Under the pieces are notes generated by a model that was not told the DNA's origin, made no database searches, and was given only the letters and a program-made list of their open reading frames with translations. Below, piece after piece: positions 1 through 5,343 of a stretch of 5,933 bases of DNA (within the stretch, counting starts at the first letter, position 1; the number at the start of each line of letters is the position of its first letter). A program made the position numbers and the translations under genes. This DNA is from Candidatus Shapirobacteria bacterium UBA4809 (GTDB taxonomy: Bacteria > Patescibacteriota > Microgenomatia > UBA12405): contig DHGB01000029.1 in NCBI GenBank assembly GCA_002402535.1, forward strand, positions 1 to 5,933, in the 5' to 3' direction.

Positions 1-1
1 C

Positions 2-244
2 GATTTTGGTAAGGCTATAGGTGAAAGCTTTGGTGGTGTTATGGCCGTACCCGGAAAAGCCAGTGACGCCCTTCACAGATACACAGGATTCCTTGACGAC
101 AGAGAAAGAATCATGCCCAAGAAACAAACAGAACCAGAAGTAGAAAGACCAAAATCTGCCTCACCTGGACCATCTGGCTATTCTCAGCAAAGAATGAAAC
201 CGAAAGCATCGATTCCCGAGGCTCCCGATAATTCTGGTATATAA
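2..244 (+). CDS. 3' end of an unidentified protein (partial at left edge)
   Basis: The frame is open from the first complete codon at base 2 to a TAA at 242-244, so this is read as the last 80 residues of a longer protein. An ATG at 41 could also start a 67-aa protein, but the codons before it (DFGKAIGESFGGV) read like normal coding sequence and no ribosome site precedes it. The visible part opens with a Gly/Ala-rich stretch and a charged patch (FLDDRERIMPKK). It ends in a low-complexity Pro/Ser/Lys/Glu tail, probably disordered. I recognise no domain and the function is unknown. The final residues (IPEAPDNSGI) resemble the end of the next small ORF (IPPAPDSENI). It converges on the minus-strand 497-aa gene. 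Confidence 0.6.
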   Translation, partial: DFGKAIGESFGGVMAVPGKASDALHRYTGFLDDRERIMPKKQTEPEVERPKSASPGPSGYSQQRMKPKASIPEAPDNSGI

Positions 245-261
245 TTATTTTTTACTAAAAT

Positions 262-366
262 ATGAATTACAATCAAAAAAACAAGTCAAAAATATCTTCT
301 TATATTCCTCTTGATAAAAAATTCAAAGATCAGATACCACCAGCCCCAGATTCAGAAAACATATAA
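262..366 (+). CDS. Possible 34-aa small ORF, unknown
   Basis: An ATG at 262 opens 34 codons ending in TAA at 364-366. It lies 17 bp after the preceding plus-strand gene and stops 7 bp before the end of the convergent 497-aa gene. The peptide is hydrophilic and Lys-rich (starts MNYNQKNKSKISSY), with no membrane segment or cysteine. There is no Shine-Dalgarno sequence and no convincing promoter. The main argument for it is that its C-terminus (IPPAPDSENI) follows the same pattern as the end of the upstream protein (IPEAPDNSGI), which could mean a shared terminal motif or a decayed duplication. It may equally be chance in a short spacer. No function can be proposed. Confidence 0.25.
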   Translation: MNYNQKNKSKISSYIPLDKKFKDQIPPAPDSENI

Positions 367-373
367 AGAATGC

Positions 374-1867
374 CTATCTTTTTTTTCCACCGGATCCTGT
401 TAGACGATTGAATGCTGCCGCCCCGACCATTGCTTTTTGACCAAGTAGTGCCTTTTTAGGATCCTTAATTCCTGTTTTTAACATTGCTATTGCTTGATTG
501 TAATGCTCGGTTCCAATATGTAAATCAAATTGAGCTACCGTTTGCAACGCTCCATAAAAACCAACTCCCTGAGCACCTAATACCCCCGCAGTCACTCTTT
601 CTAATTCTTCTGGAGTATCAAAAACACCAAGGGAAAGAACCCTCCTTAATTGTTTTGCAGATTCTGAATTAGGAACCCCAGACATTAGCGCTAATGTTTT
701 AAAATATACCGCCTCACCAACCATATAACCCAAAATATCTGAACGACTTCCTTTATCAGGTTGAATATTATACAAATTACATAGAGCATAGATAGCTTCC
801 CCAAATTTTGAAAAGTCTGATAGACCTGACCCTTGTGAACCTCCCACTAATAAATCCCACACCTTACCTTGTCTTTTAAGATCTTTTACTGACATTTCAT
901 AGGGTCTTTTTCTCCCCATTCCTCCAGAATAATTCTCGTCAGCAAATTTAAAAAAACCGTCTATTTCATTGATAATATCAGGTCTATTTGTGAACACCTG
1001 CTTAAATTTCAAGACACCAGTCGGATCCATTATTGTCGAATAATAAACATTATCAAAAGGTAAAAACCCACAACTTGAACTATCAGGATTCGCTATCCTC
1101 TGGGCTCTTGAATCTGTGAATTTTTTAGTTCCTTCTTTTAATCCCTTCTGGAGATATGGCAAATCTTCTACAATGTAAAATGACATTGCTATTTTTACCA
1201 AAGATTTTTCTATATCATCTGGAATTTCATATGCAGCTCGATATTTTTGCCAATCTGGGTTTGAGTGCAACAACTCCGCTGTTTTAGTTATAAATGTTGG
1301 AATTGAGGTGGGATCTTTTTCTTCCTTCTCTTTGTACCAATAGTATGGCAAAACACCCCTATCAGCAAAATCTCTAATCCAAGAAAGTGGAAAAACTACT
1401 GCCGGGTCGTTAAGCATTAACTCCGCTTTGTGTTCATCCCAACCAAGAGATATCTCGTGTTCTTGAGGAATTATTTGCTCAGCTAAAGTTGACATTGATC
1501 CATCACAGTGTTGAATTCCATCAGCAAGCCCCATACAACTTACATAAGCCTCGATTCTATCCTCGTAATTAACTTTTATCGATTCAGGGATTATTACTCC
1601 TGCTCGAGCCCTTGCATTTTCATATGCCACAGAAAATTCAGATTTTAAGGAACTCATTGCCCCTCCAGATCTCCAATAATTCATATAAGCACCTGATCCA
1701 GCCAACTGTGCTACACCATTATAAAATACTATTTGTCGGTCTTTTGAACTTCCAACATTATATAGTTCAGTTGGTGGTAAGCCGATCCTAGACTCAATAA
1801 AAGAACCACCATAAAAACCTTTTGTTAAAATTGGTGATCCTCCTCGGTCCATTGCTTCAGTAGCCAT
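374..1867 (-). CDS. Unidentified 497-aa protein
   Basis: A long minus-strand frame from ATG at 1867 to TAG at 374-376. I do not recognise a family. There is no signal peptide and no clear transmembrane helix, so it is probably cytoplasmic. The N-terminal 70 residues are rich in Gly and aromatics (GFYGGSF around 17-23, AYMNYWRSGG around 60-69). Residues 175-190 hold a charged Glu/Lys patch, and 340-348 (VGGSQGSGL) is a Gly/Ser turn. The last 100 residues look helical and Ala/Gly-rich (GVLGAQGVGFYGALQ, 428-442), ending in a basic GSGGKKR tail. The four cysteines (111, 121, 266, 363) form no zinc-binding pattern. It lies 46 bp downstream of the 257-aa gene on the same strand, so the two may be cotranscribed. 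A TATAAA hexamer just before the ATG could also give it its own promoter. Coding is convincing from length and codon use; function is unknown. Confidence 0.85.
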   Translation of the reverse strand: MATEAMDRGGSPILTKGFYGGSFIESRIGLPPTELYNVGSSKDRQIVFYNGVAQLAGSGAYMNYWRSGGAMSSLKSEFSVAYENARARAGVIIPESIKVNYEDRIEAYVSCMGLADGIQHCDGSMSTLAEQIIPQEHEISLGWDEHKAELMLNDPAVVFPLSWIRDFADRGVLPYYWYKEKEEKDPTSIPTFITKTAELLHSNPDWQKYRAAYEIPDDIEKSLVKIAMSFYIVEDLPYLQKGLKEGTKKFTDSRAQRIANPDSSSCGFLPFDNVYYSTIMDPTGVLKFKQVFTNRPDIINEIDGFFKFADENYSGGMGRKRPYEMSVKDLKRQGKVWDLLVGGSQGSGLSDFSKFGEAIYALCNLYNIQPDKGSRSDILGYMVGEAVYFKTLALMSGVPNSESAKQLRRVLSLGVFDTPEELERVTAGVLGAQGVGFYGALQTVAQFDLHIGTEHYNQAIAMLKTGIKDPKKALLGQKAMVGAAAFNRLTGSGGKKR

Positions 1868-1877
1868 ATTATTCTAT

Positions 1878-1900
1878 TTTATATTTTATCAATAATTATA
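1878..1900 (-). promoter_or_regulatory. Possible -10 elements before the 497-aa gene
   Basis: Read on the minus strand, TATAAA (1878-1883) lies 10 nt before the ATG at 1867, and a consensus TATAAT (1895-1900) lies 27 nt before it. Neither has an obvious TTGACA-like partner, and the spacer is so AT-rich that chance matches are likely. No Shine-Dalgarno sequence is present. The gene may instead be read through from the 257-aa gene upstream. Confidence 0.3.
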
Positions 1901-1913
1901 AAATTAGTAATGT

Positions 1914-2687
1914 TTACCAGTTTTCTCTCCCCTTATTAACAATAAAAACTTGCTTTTTCGCCTCTTCTCTTTTCATCAATTCATATTGATCATATTGAGA
2001 CATCTCAATCTCAGTCTTTTGTTTGTTCTTTTTTTCACTTTTCGATTTTCCGGTTTTGTCATCTTCCAATTCAAGCCTCAAATATCCTAGTGACATTTCT
2101 TTGTCAAAATTCTGTCCGGGAGTTAAATTATCCATATTTGCCAATTTTCGAATTGTTTTATTAACCATTTCTTTTATTCGTTTCTCTTTTATCTCGTCTT
2201 CCGGCATCCTTCTCAATCCCATTTTACTATTGTCTAATTCTCTTAGGGTCTCGAGCACTGGACCTTCTTCAAAAACATTCGTCAACACTATTTTTCCTAT
2301 TCCCTTAAATTCCTTGGGTAAATTTTCGTCAATTCCGCTCGCATTACCAGCTCCAATTAGTCCCTTAAATTTTTCATCATTTCGAACCGAGTCATAAACC
2401 ACTTTTCCCAGCAGATCCAGATTATTCATTGCAAATTGTTTTTGTCTTTCGGTCATGTTGCTATCTCTAGCAATTTCTTCCAAATGTTCAACCGACCTAT
2501 ATCCTTTTGCGAAGGTTTCAAAAAATTCCGTTGTTTTTTCACTTAAACTATTTTTATCGACTCCAGCTGGTTCAGCCAATTTCAGATTATTAAATTTTTC
2601 CTTTAAATCATCAAACCCTTCACCAATCTGAGTTCCCCCGTGTGCCTCGGCCAAAAAAACACTACTTACATAACTTTCATCACCCAT
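1914..2687 (-). CDS. Unidentified 257-aa charged protein
   Basis: A minus-strand frame from ATG at 2687 to TAA at 1914-1916. No family is recognised. The protein has no cysteine, no signal peptide and no membrane segment. It is mostly predicted-helical and highly charged. Residues 24-110 alternate acidic and basic heptad-like stretches, 160-185 is an Arg/Lys/Glu helix (KEKRIKEMVNKTIRKLA), and 210-230 is a Lys/Ser/Glu-rich low-complexity linker. A final charged helix ends in GRENW. The start is supported by an extended -10 promoter (TGG then TATAAT) ending 6 nt before the ATG, which would give a leaderless mRNA. The 497-aa gene follows 46 bp later on the same strand, so the pair may act together. 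Scaffold or regulatory roles are imaginable, but nothing in the sequence shows one. Confidence 0.8.
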   Translation of the reverse strand: MGDESYVSSVFLAEAHGGTQIGEGFDDLKEKFNNLKLAEPAGVDKNSLSEKTTEFFETFAKGYRSVEHLEEIARDSNMTERQKQFAMNNLDLLGKVVYDSVRNDEKFKGLIGAGNASGIDENLPKEFKGIGKIVLTNVFEEGPVLETLRELDNSKMGLRRMPEDEIKEKRIKEMVNKTIRKLANMDNLTPGQNFDKEMSLGYLRLELEDDKTGKSKSEKKNKQKTEIEMSQYDQYELMKREEAKKQVFIVNKGRENW

Positions 2688-2693
2688 GACAAA

Positions 2694-2702
2694 ATTATAC
2701 CA
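2694..2702 (-). promoter_or_regulatory. Extended -10 promoter of the 257-aa gene
   Basis: On the minus strand the sequence reads TGG-TATAAT, then TTTGTC, then the ATG at 2687. This is a perfect extended -10 (TGnTATAAT), which can work without a -35 box; none is visible. Transcription starting about 7 nt downstream would begin at or next to the start codon. A purine-rich GGGGAGAGA lies just upstream of the -10, outside the expected transcript, so it is not a ribosome site. Confidence 0.6.
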
Positions 2703-2736
2703 TCTCTCCCCTACTTATTCCTCATTTTTTTTCTTT

Positions 2737-2764
2737 TTTAGGCTTTAGGCTTTAGACTTTTTTC
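2737..2764 (+). repeat. 28-bp heptad repeat, copy A
   Basis: Three 7-bp units (TTTAGGC twice, then TTTAGAC), followed by six T and a C. The same layout, three heptads then T6C, recurs at 3503-3530 (24/28 identical) and 5871-5898 (22/28). Copy A sits in the 99-bp spacer between the end of the antitoxin gene and the promoter of the 257-aa gene. It has no stem, so it is not an intrinsic terminator. Confidence 0.6.
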
Positions 2765-2786
2765 TTTGTAATAATTCCCTCACTCA

Positions 2787-3062
2787 TCAAATCTGAATAC
2801 TCAATTTTGATCCTAATCCAACAGATATACGTTTGAGTAAATCCACCGATGGATTCAGAGATGAGTTCTCAATTTGAGAAATAATTGCTTGAGTTGTACC
2901 GGCTTTTTTGGCCAATTCCTTCTGTGACATCTTCTTCTCCAGCCGTTTTTTGATTATTTGTCGTGACAATTGATATTCAATTTCTGACTTTTCCCAAAGC
3001 TGTTTAAACTCAGGATCCTTCAGACTCTTCTTAAAATATTCTTCAAATGATAAAAGTTTCAT
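2787..3062 (-). CDS. XRE-family antitoxin (HigA-like) DNA-binding protein
   Basis: A 91-residue protein with a helix-turn-helix of the XRE/Cro-CI class at about residues 36-83. The typical pattern is visible: SQKELAKKAGTTQAIISQIE (46-65), then N-P-S-V-D-L-L-K-R-I (70-79). The N-terminal 35 residues (KLLSFEEYFKKSLKDPEFKQLW onward) are amphipathic and are likely to contact and neutralise the toxin. It lies 30 bp after a RelE/HigB-like toxin gene on the same strand. Toxin-first order is usual for HigBA-type systems. The expected role is to bind the toxin and to repress the operon; a palindrome overlapping its own promoter is a good operator candidate. The promoter's -10 ends 6 nt before this ATG, which supports this start and a leaderless transcript. 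The stop is TGA. Confidence 0.88.
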   Translation of the reverse strand: MKLLSFEEYFKKSLKDPEFKQLWEKSEIEYQLSRQIIKKRLEKKMSQKELAKKAGTTQAIISQIENSSLNPSVDLLKRISVGLGSKLSIQI

Positions 3063-3068
3063 AAAGTA

Positions 3069-3096
3069 ATTATATCGTATACAATATAAATATCAA
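3069..3096 (-). promoter_or_regulatory. Internal promoter for the antitoxin gene
   Basis: On the minus strand, TTGATA (3091-3096) and TATAAT (3069-3074) are separated by 16 bp, and the -10 ends 6 nt before the antitoxin ATG at 3062. The -35 overlaps the toxin stop codon (3093-3095). The match is five of six at -35 and perfect at -10, making this the best-looking promoter in the window. It would let the antitoxin be made separately from the toxin, with the mRNA starting at the AUG. Confidence 0.65.
3070..3089. promoter_or_regulatory. Palindromic operator candidate of the TA operon
   Basis: TTATATCGTATACAATATAA is a 20-bp palindrome with 9 of 10 base pairs matching, centred on GTATAC. It covers the spacer and most of the -10 of the antitoxin promoter, so a dimeric XRE protein bound here would block RNA polymerase. 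Assigning it to the neighbouring antitoxin is inference from position and symmetry. Confidence 0.55.
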
Positions 3097-3425
3097 GATA
3101 ATAATTCGTTTAACCTCCCTACCGCAATATTAATTTCTTTCTTTGGCGTTTTATTTGTCTTCTTTTTAAACGCATGTAGCAACACAATTTTTTCTCCATC
3201 TTTGTTGACATACAAAATTCTGGCGCTTTCTTTCCCTAAAATTCGTATTTCCCACAACGGCAATCCCGATAATTTCTTTAGGTGAGGAATGGCTGATATT
3301 AATCCAAATTCATTGATATTTTTAATTATCATTGTCGCCTTTATTTTTATTCTTTTATTTTTATCCAAAAAATCTCCAACCGGATTTCTCCCTCGATGAT
3401 CTATGTAAAAACATACCTCTAACAT
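3093..3425 (-). CDS. RelE/HigB-like toxin (phage Gp49-like, PF05973 type)
   Basis: A 110-residue basic protein with the layout of the Gp49-like branch of the RelE/ParE superfamily. It starts with a strand (MLEVCFYID) and an N-P-V-G-D-F-L helix start (14-20), then a helix containing I-N-E-F-G (37-41). Next come LKKLSGLPLWEIRI (49-62), a strand ARILYV (68-73), IVLLHAFKKKTNKTP (80-94) and a final helix. The W-E-I-R and H-x-F-K-K-K-T-x-K-T-P signatures are diagnostic of the family as I know it. Members are usually ribosome-dependent mRNA interferases that slow translation. The XRE antitoxin follows after 30 bp. The length is normal, so the toxin looks intact. A TGG-TATTAT element 9 nt before the ATG supports the start; no Shine-Dalgarno site is present. 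Confidence 0.88.
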   Translation of the reverse strand: MLEVCFYIDHRGRNPVGDFLDKNKRIKIKATMIIKNINEFGLISAIPHLKKLSGLPLWEIRILGKESARILYVNKDGEKIVLLHAFKKKTNKTPKKEINIAVGRLNELLS

Positions 3426-3427
3426 TT

Positions 3428-3443
3428 GTATTAAATAATACCA
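3428..3443 (-). promoter_or_regulatory. Promoter and inverted repeat before the toxin gene
   Basis: On the minus strand, TGG-TATTAT (3435-3443) is an extended -10 ending 9 nt before the ATG at 3425, giving a 5' leader of only a few bases. Overlapping it, GTATTA and TAATAC (3428-3441) form a perfect 6-bp inverted repeat with a 2-bp centre. The half-site GTAT also occurs in the palindrome before the antitoxin, so both may be sites of the same repressor. Confidence 0.45.
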
Positions 3444-3502
3444 TTTATAATTAATGATTAAAAATTGTAGATCGAAGATTGAAGACTTTTTTCTTTTTTT
3501 GT

Positions 3503-3530
3503 TTTAGACCTTAGTCTTTAGATTTTTTTC
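3503..3530 (+). repeat. 28-bp heptad repeat, copy B
   Basis: Three heptads (TTTAGAC, CTTAGTC, TTTAGAT), then six T and a C. It matches copy A at 24 of 28 positions and copy C at 24 of 28, in the same orientation. It lies in the spacer between the divergently transcribed toxin and 557-aa genes. With copy A it brackets the toxin-antitoxin pair. Confidence 0.6.
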
Positions 3531-3535
3531 TACCC

Positions 3536-3567
3536 ATTGATAATTGATAATTGAAAATTGATAATTG
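3536..3567 (+). repeat. ATTGATA heptad microsatellite
   Basis: A 7-bp tandem repeat: ATTGATA twice, ATTGAAA once, ATTGATA once, then ATTG. It ends 4 nt before the ATG of the 557-aa gene. The repeat contains both TTGATA and GATAAT words and therefore forms that gene's likely promoter. It also contains TTG codons that could be mistaken for upstream starts. Confidence 0.75.
3537..3565 (+). promoter_or_regulatory. Promoter of the 557-aa gene, embedded in heptad repeats
   Basis: TTGATA (3537-3542) and GATAAT (3560-3565) are exactly 17 bp apart, and the -10 ends 6 nt before the ATG at 3572. The -35 word is the same as in the antitoxin promoter and the distance to the ATG is also the same. Because every repeat unit offers a similar word, a gain or loss of units would shift which pair is correctly spaced. 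Confidence 0.5.
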
Positions 3568-3571
3568 TTTA

Positions 3572-5245
3572 ATGTCCTCAATTAACTCTATCGATCTTCA
3601 TCTTCGTACCTACCGCAGCGCCCTCAAAAGCAATCTCGAAATTACTCTCCACTCCCTCACCTCTTCTTACCTAAAGATCGACTCTATTTTGCATCCCTTT
3701 GCCGCCGATTCCACCCACCTCGATCCCTCCGCCCTAATCTATTCCCTTCTCCGTCTTCCTAAAGATGTCGACCGTGCCAAAACTATTGTCATGGGTCAAA
3801 ATCCCCAGATTTTTCTCGATCATGGCTTTGGCGATGTCACCAAATGGAAAAAATCCACTGCCACCGCCCGTCGTCGCACTCACTATTTTGATCTCAAAAC
3901 TGGCCTTCTTGCCTCTTTTCTTTCCTCTATTTCCGATATTGACGATATCGTCAACCTTCTCCTCGCCTATCAAATCGAATGGAACAAGTTTCATCAAATT
4001 GCCACTTCTGCCTATCCCCAGTATTCCGAATTTAAAGACGTTTTTATTAATAATCCTGAGCCTGTCGAAGGATTAAAATTACTTCAAATATCTTCTGAAG
4101 ATTGGCAAAATATAAAGACCGCCCTTGGCAAAAATTGGCGCCTTCGTTTAAGGCGGATTTATCACCGCCCCCAAAATCTTCGTCTTCGTCTCCTCGCCAG
4201 CTCCTGGATCGATTACACCAAAACCACCCAGCGTTGGTGGAAAAATATCGCCACCGCTTTTAGCCCGCCGAGGCTTTCTGCAAAGGCTAGCCACATCTCT
4301 CATCAAACAATCTACTTTGTTAGTAGCAACGCCCATTCCCTGTTAAATTTAGTAACCGGTTTCGCCCTTCAGTCCGAAAAAACTCTTTTAAAACTCTCTC
4401 CTCAAAACTACTCTGAGCTCTCTCCTTATATTCACCAAAACGATTATCTCTATTACTTATCAAAATATTTAGTCAAAGATAAAAAATATCAAAGTGATTG
4501 GCAAAAAATCCAAAATCGCTTAGGTATAATTTCCCTCCCTTCCTCCACCCACCTCAACCTCAATACTCAGATTTTCCCGCTCAAAAATTTCCCAAAATCA
4601 ACTCTTTTAGACCCTCGTCTTAAAATCAGCAAACCATCAAAAATTGCCGCTAGTGACGCCCTTATTTTTAATATTGATTATCCACTTGGTTTTGCCGCCT
4701 ACCATATCTTAAGCGAGCTTCTTGAAAATGTTTCTCATCTTAAAGGTGTCTATATTTTAGGTAAGGCCGCCGTTCTCAATTCCGAAATTGGCGATCTTCA
4801 GATTCCCCGTCTCACCTTTGACGAACACACTCAGAATTCTTATGTTTATAAAAATTGTTTCAACACCTTTTTTCCTTATACCAACACCCAGGGTTCAATT
4901 TTAACCCAGCAAAAATCAGTTACTGTCCTCGGCACCTTTCTTGAAAACGAAGCTCTTCTCAAAAAATATTCTGAAAATAATCTGACCATTATTGAAATGG
5001 AGACCGGCCCTTTTCTCTCCGCCATTACCGAGGCCACCCATGATCAACAAACTCCTCGTGGCACCATGATTGATTTAAATTCCGCTCCTTTTGATATTGG
5101 TATTATCAACTATACTTCCGATACTCCCTATTCCAAGGCTAAAAACCTCGGTGCTGGCTCTCTCAATCTCGCCGGCATAGAGCCAGTCTATTTAGGTAGT
5201 CTGGCAATATTGCAACGAATAATCAATCTCGAAGAAAACAATTAA
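3572..5245 (+). CDS. 557-aa protein with nucleoside phosphorylase-like C-terminal region
   Basis: The ATG at 3572 is preferred to the TTG at 3551, which lies inside a simple repeat and would add only MKIDNCL. A promoter-like -10 ends 6 nt before the ATG. The first 350 residues match nothing I recognise. They contain a basic patch (TARRRTHYFD, about 93-102) and many Trp/Tyr/Arg. From about residue 362 the pattern suggests the purine nucleoside phosphorylase/MTA nucleosidase fold: GKAAVLNSEIGDLQIP (397-412) resembles the family's G-x-A-G-x-L...G-D motif, and EMET (475-478) resembles its M-E ribose-binding segment. Phosphorylase or hydrolase activity is inference; only these two motifs support it, and the first is degenerate. 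No signal peptide or membrane helix is seen. Two inserted-looking segments lie at 161-167 and 231-240. The coding strand is unusually rich in C and T. The stop codon lies in the edge of the downstream repeat. Confidence 0.85.
   Translation: MSSINSIDLHLRTYRSALKSNLEITLHSLTSSYLKIDSILHPFAADSTHLDPSALIYSLLRLPKDVDRAKTIVMGQNPQIFLDHGFGDVTKWKKSTATARRRTHYFDLKTGLLASFLSSISDIDDIVNLLLAYQIEWNKFHQIATSAYPQYSEFKDVFINNPEPVEGLKLLQISSEDWQNIKTALGKNWRLRLRRIYHRPQNLRLRLLASSWIDYTKTTQRWWKNIATAFSPPRLSAKASHISHQTIYFVSSNAHSLLNLVTGFALQSEKTLLKLSPQNYSELSPYIHQNDYLYYLSKYLVKDKKYQSDWQKIQNRLGIISLPSSTHLNLNTQIFPLKNFPKSTLLDPRLKISKPSKIAASDALIFNIDYPLGFAAYHILSELLENVSHLKGVYILGKAAVLNSEIGDLQIPRLTFDEHTQNSYVYKNCFNTFFPYTNTQGSILTQQKSVTVLGTFLENEALLKKYSENNLTIIEMETGPFLSAITEATHDQQTPRGTMIDLNSAPFDIGIINYTSDTPYSKAKNLGAGSLNLAGIEPVYLGSLAILQRIINLEENN
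4051..4075 (+). repeat. REP-like word inserted in frame in the 557-aa gene
   Basis: The core CCTGAGCCTGTCGAAGG (4055-4071) is flanked to give 7-bp inverted arms, TAATCCT and AGGATTA. From memory, this core and close variants recur as a dispersed repeat in many unrelated bacterial genomes; I cannot verify that here. It is read in frame as NPEPVEG (residues 161-167) without breaking the gene. The opposite reading of such repeats often yields the spurious peptide ending SLSKD, which is present here in another frame. Confidence 0.5.
4261..4290 (+). repeat. Possible second inserted repeat in the 557-aa gene
   Basis: A locally GC-rich segment bounded by TAGCC (4261-4265) and GGCTA (4285-4289), with a short CTTT/AAAG stem inside. 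It is translated in frame as SPPRLSAKAS (231-240), which breaks the surrounding aromatic-rich sequence. It looks like half of a GC-rich palindromic repeat, but with one copy in the window this is only suggestive. Confidence 0.25.
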
Positions 5246-5277
5246 ATCTACCCCAACCCTCCTTTGAAAAAGGAGGG
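5242..5277 (-). repeat. Left inverted copy of the hairpin repeat
   Basis: Starting with TTAAATCTACCCC, this matches the reverse complement of the right-hand repeat (5750-5788) with small gaps. It contains a perfect 9-bp hairpin, CCCTCCTTT and AAAGGAGGG, with a 3-nt loop (5257-5277). Its first bases supply the TAA stop (5243-5245) of the 557-aa gene. After the hairpin the plus strand runs into A, not T, so it is not a standard terminator for that gene. Confidence 0.7.
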
Positions 5278-5302
5278 AAAAATATAATCGAGTATTTATA
5301 GT

Positions 5303-5343
5303 CCTCTCCCTTTTTCCTCAAAGAAGAGACTCGGGGTGATTTA
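5303..5343 (+). repeat. Degenerate extra copy of the hairpin repeat
   Basis: CCTCTCCCTTTTTCCTCAAAG followed by a purine tract and CGGGGTGATTTA parallels the right-hand repeat (CCTCCTTTCCTCAAAGG...GGGGTAGATTTA) in the same orientation, with several substitutions and insertions. Its hairpin is partly decayed. Its last bases form the stop codon of the DUF559 gene (TAA, 5341-5343). It could serve as a weak transcript end, but there is no clear U-tract. Confidence 0.45.

Noticed and set aside
484..672. 62-aa plus-strand ORF
   Set aside because: Antisense to the 497-aa gene, with no promoter or ribosome site.
2023..2397. 124-aa plus-strand ORF rich in Ser/Phe/Leu
   Set aside because: Antisense to the 257-aa gene; its composition is what a Lys/Glu-rich gene gives on the opposite strand.
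2725..2766. T-rich tract as a terminator of plus-strand transcripts
   Set aside because: No plus-strand gene ends here and no stem precedes the T-run; the tract belongs to the 28-bp repeat.
3551..3571. TTG start giving a 564-aa protein
   Set aside because: It lies inside the ATTGATA microsatellite and within the likely promoter; the ATG at 3572 fits the -10 spacing seen at other genes.
3734..3997. 87-aa minus-strand ORF
   Set aside because: It lies antisense inside the 557-aa gene, and its open frame follows from that gene's codon use.
3765..4076. 103-aa plus-strand ORF ending SLSKD
   Set aside because: An overlapping frame of the 557-aa gene; the SLSKD ending is the off-frame translation of the REP-like word.
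4148..4336. 62-aa minus-strand ORF
   Set aside because: Antisense to the 557-aa gene, with no sign of independent coding.
5257..5277. Intrinsic terminator of the 557-aa gene
   Set aside because: The stem is perfect, but an A-run rather than a T-run follows on the plus strand, and a related hairpin lies on the other side of the DUF559 gene as a repeat.
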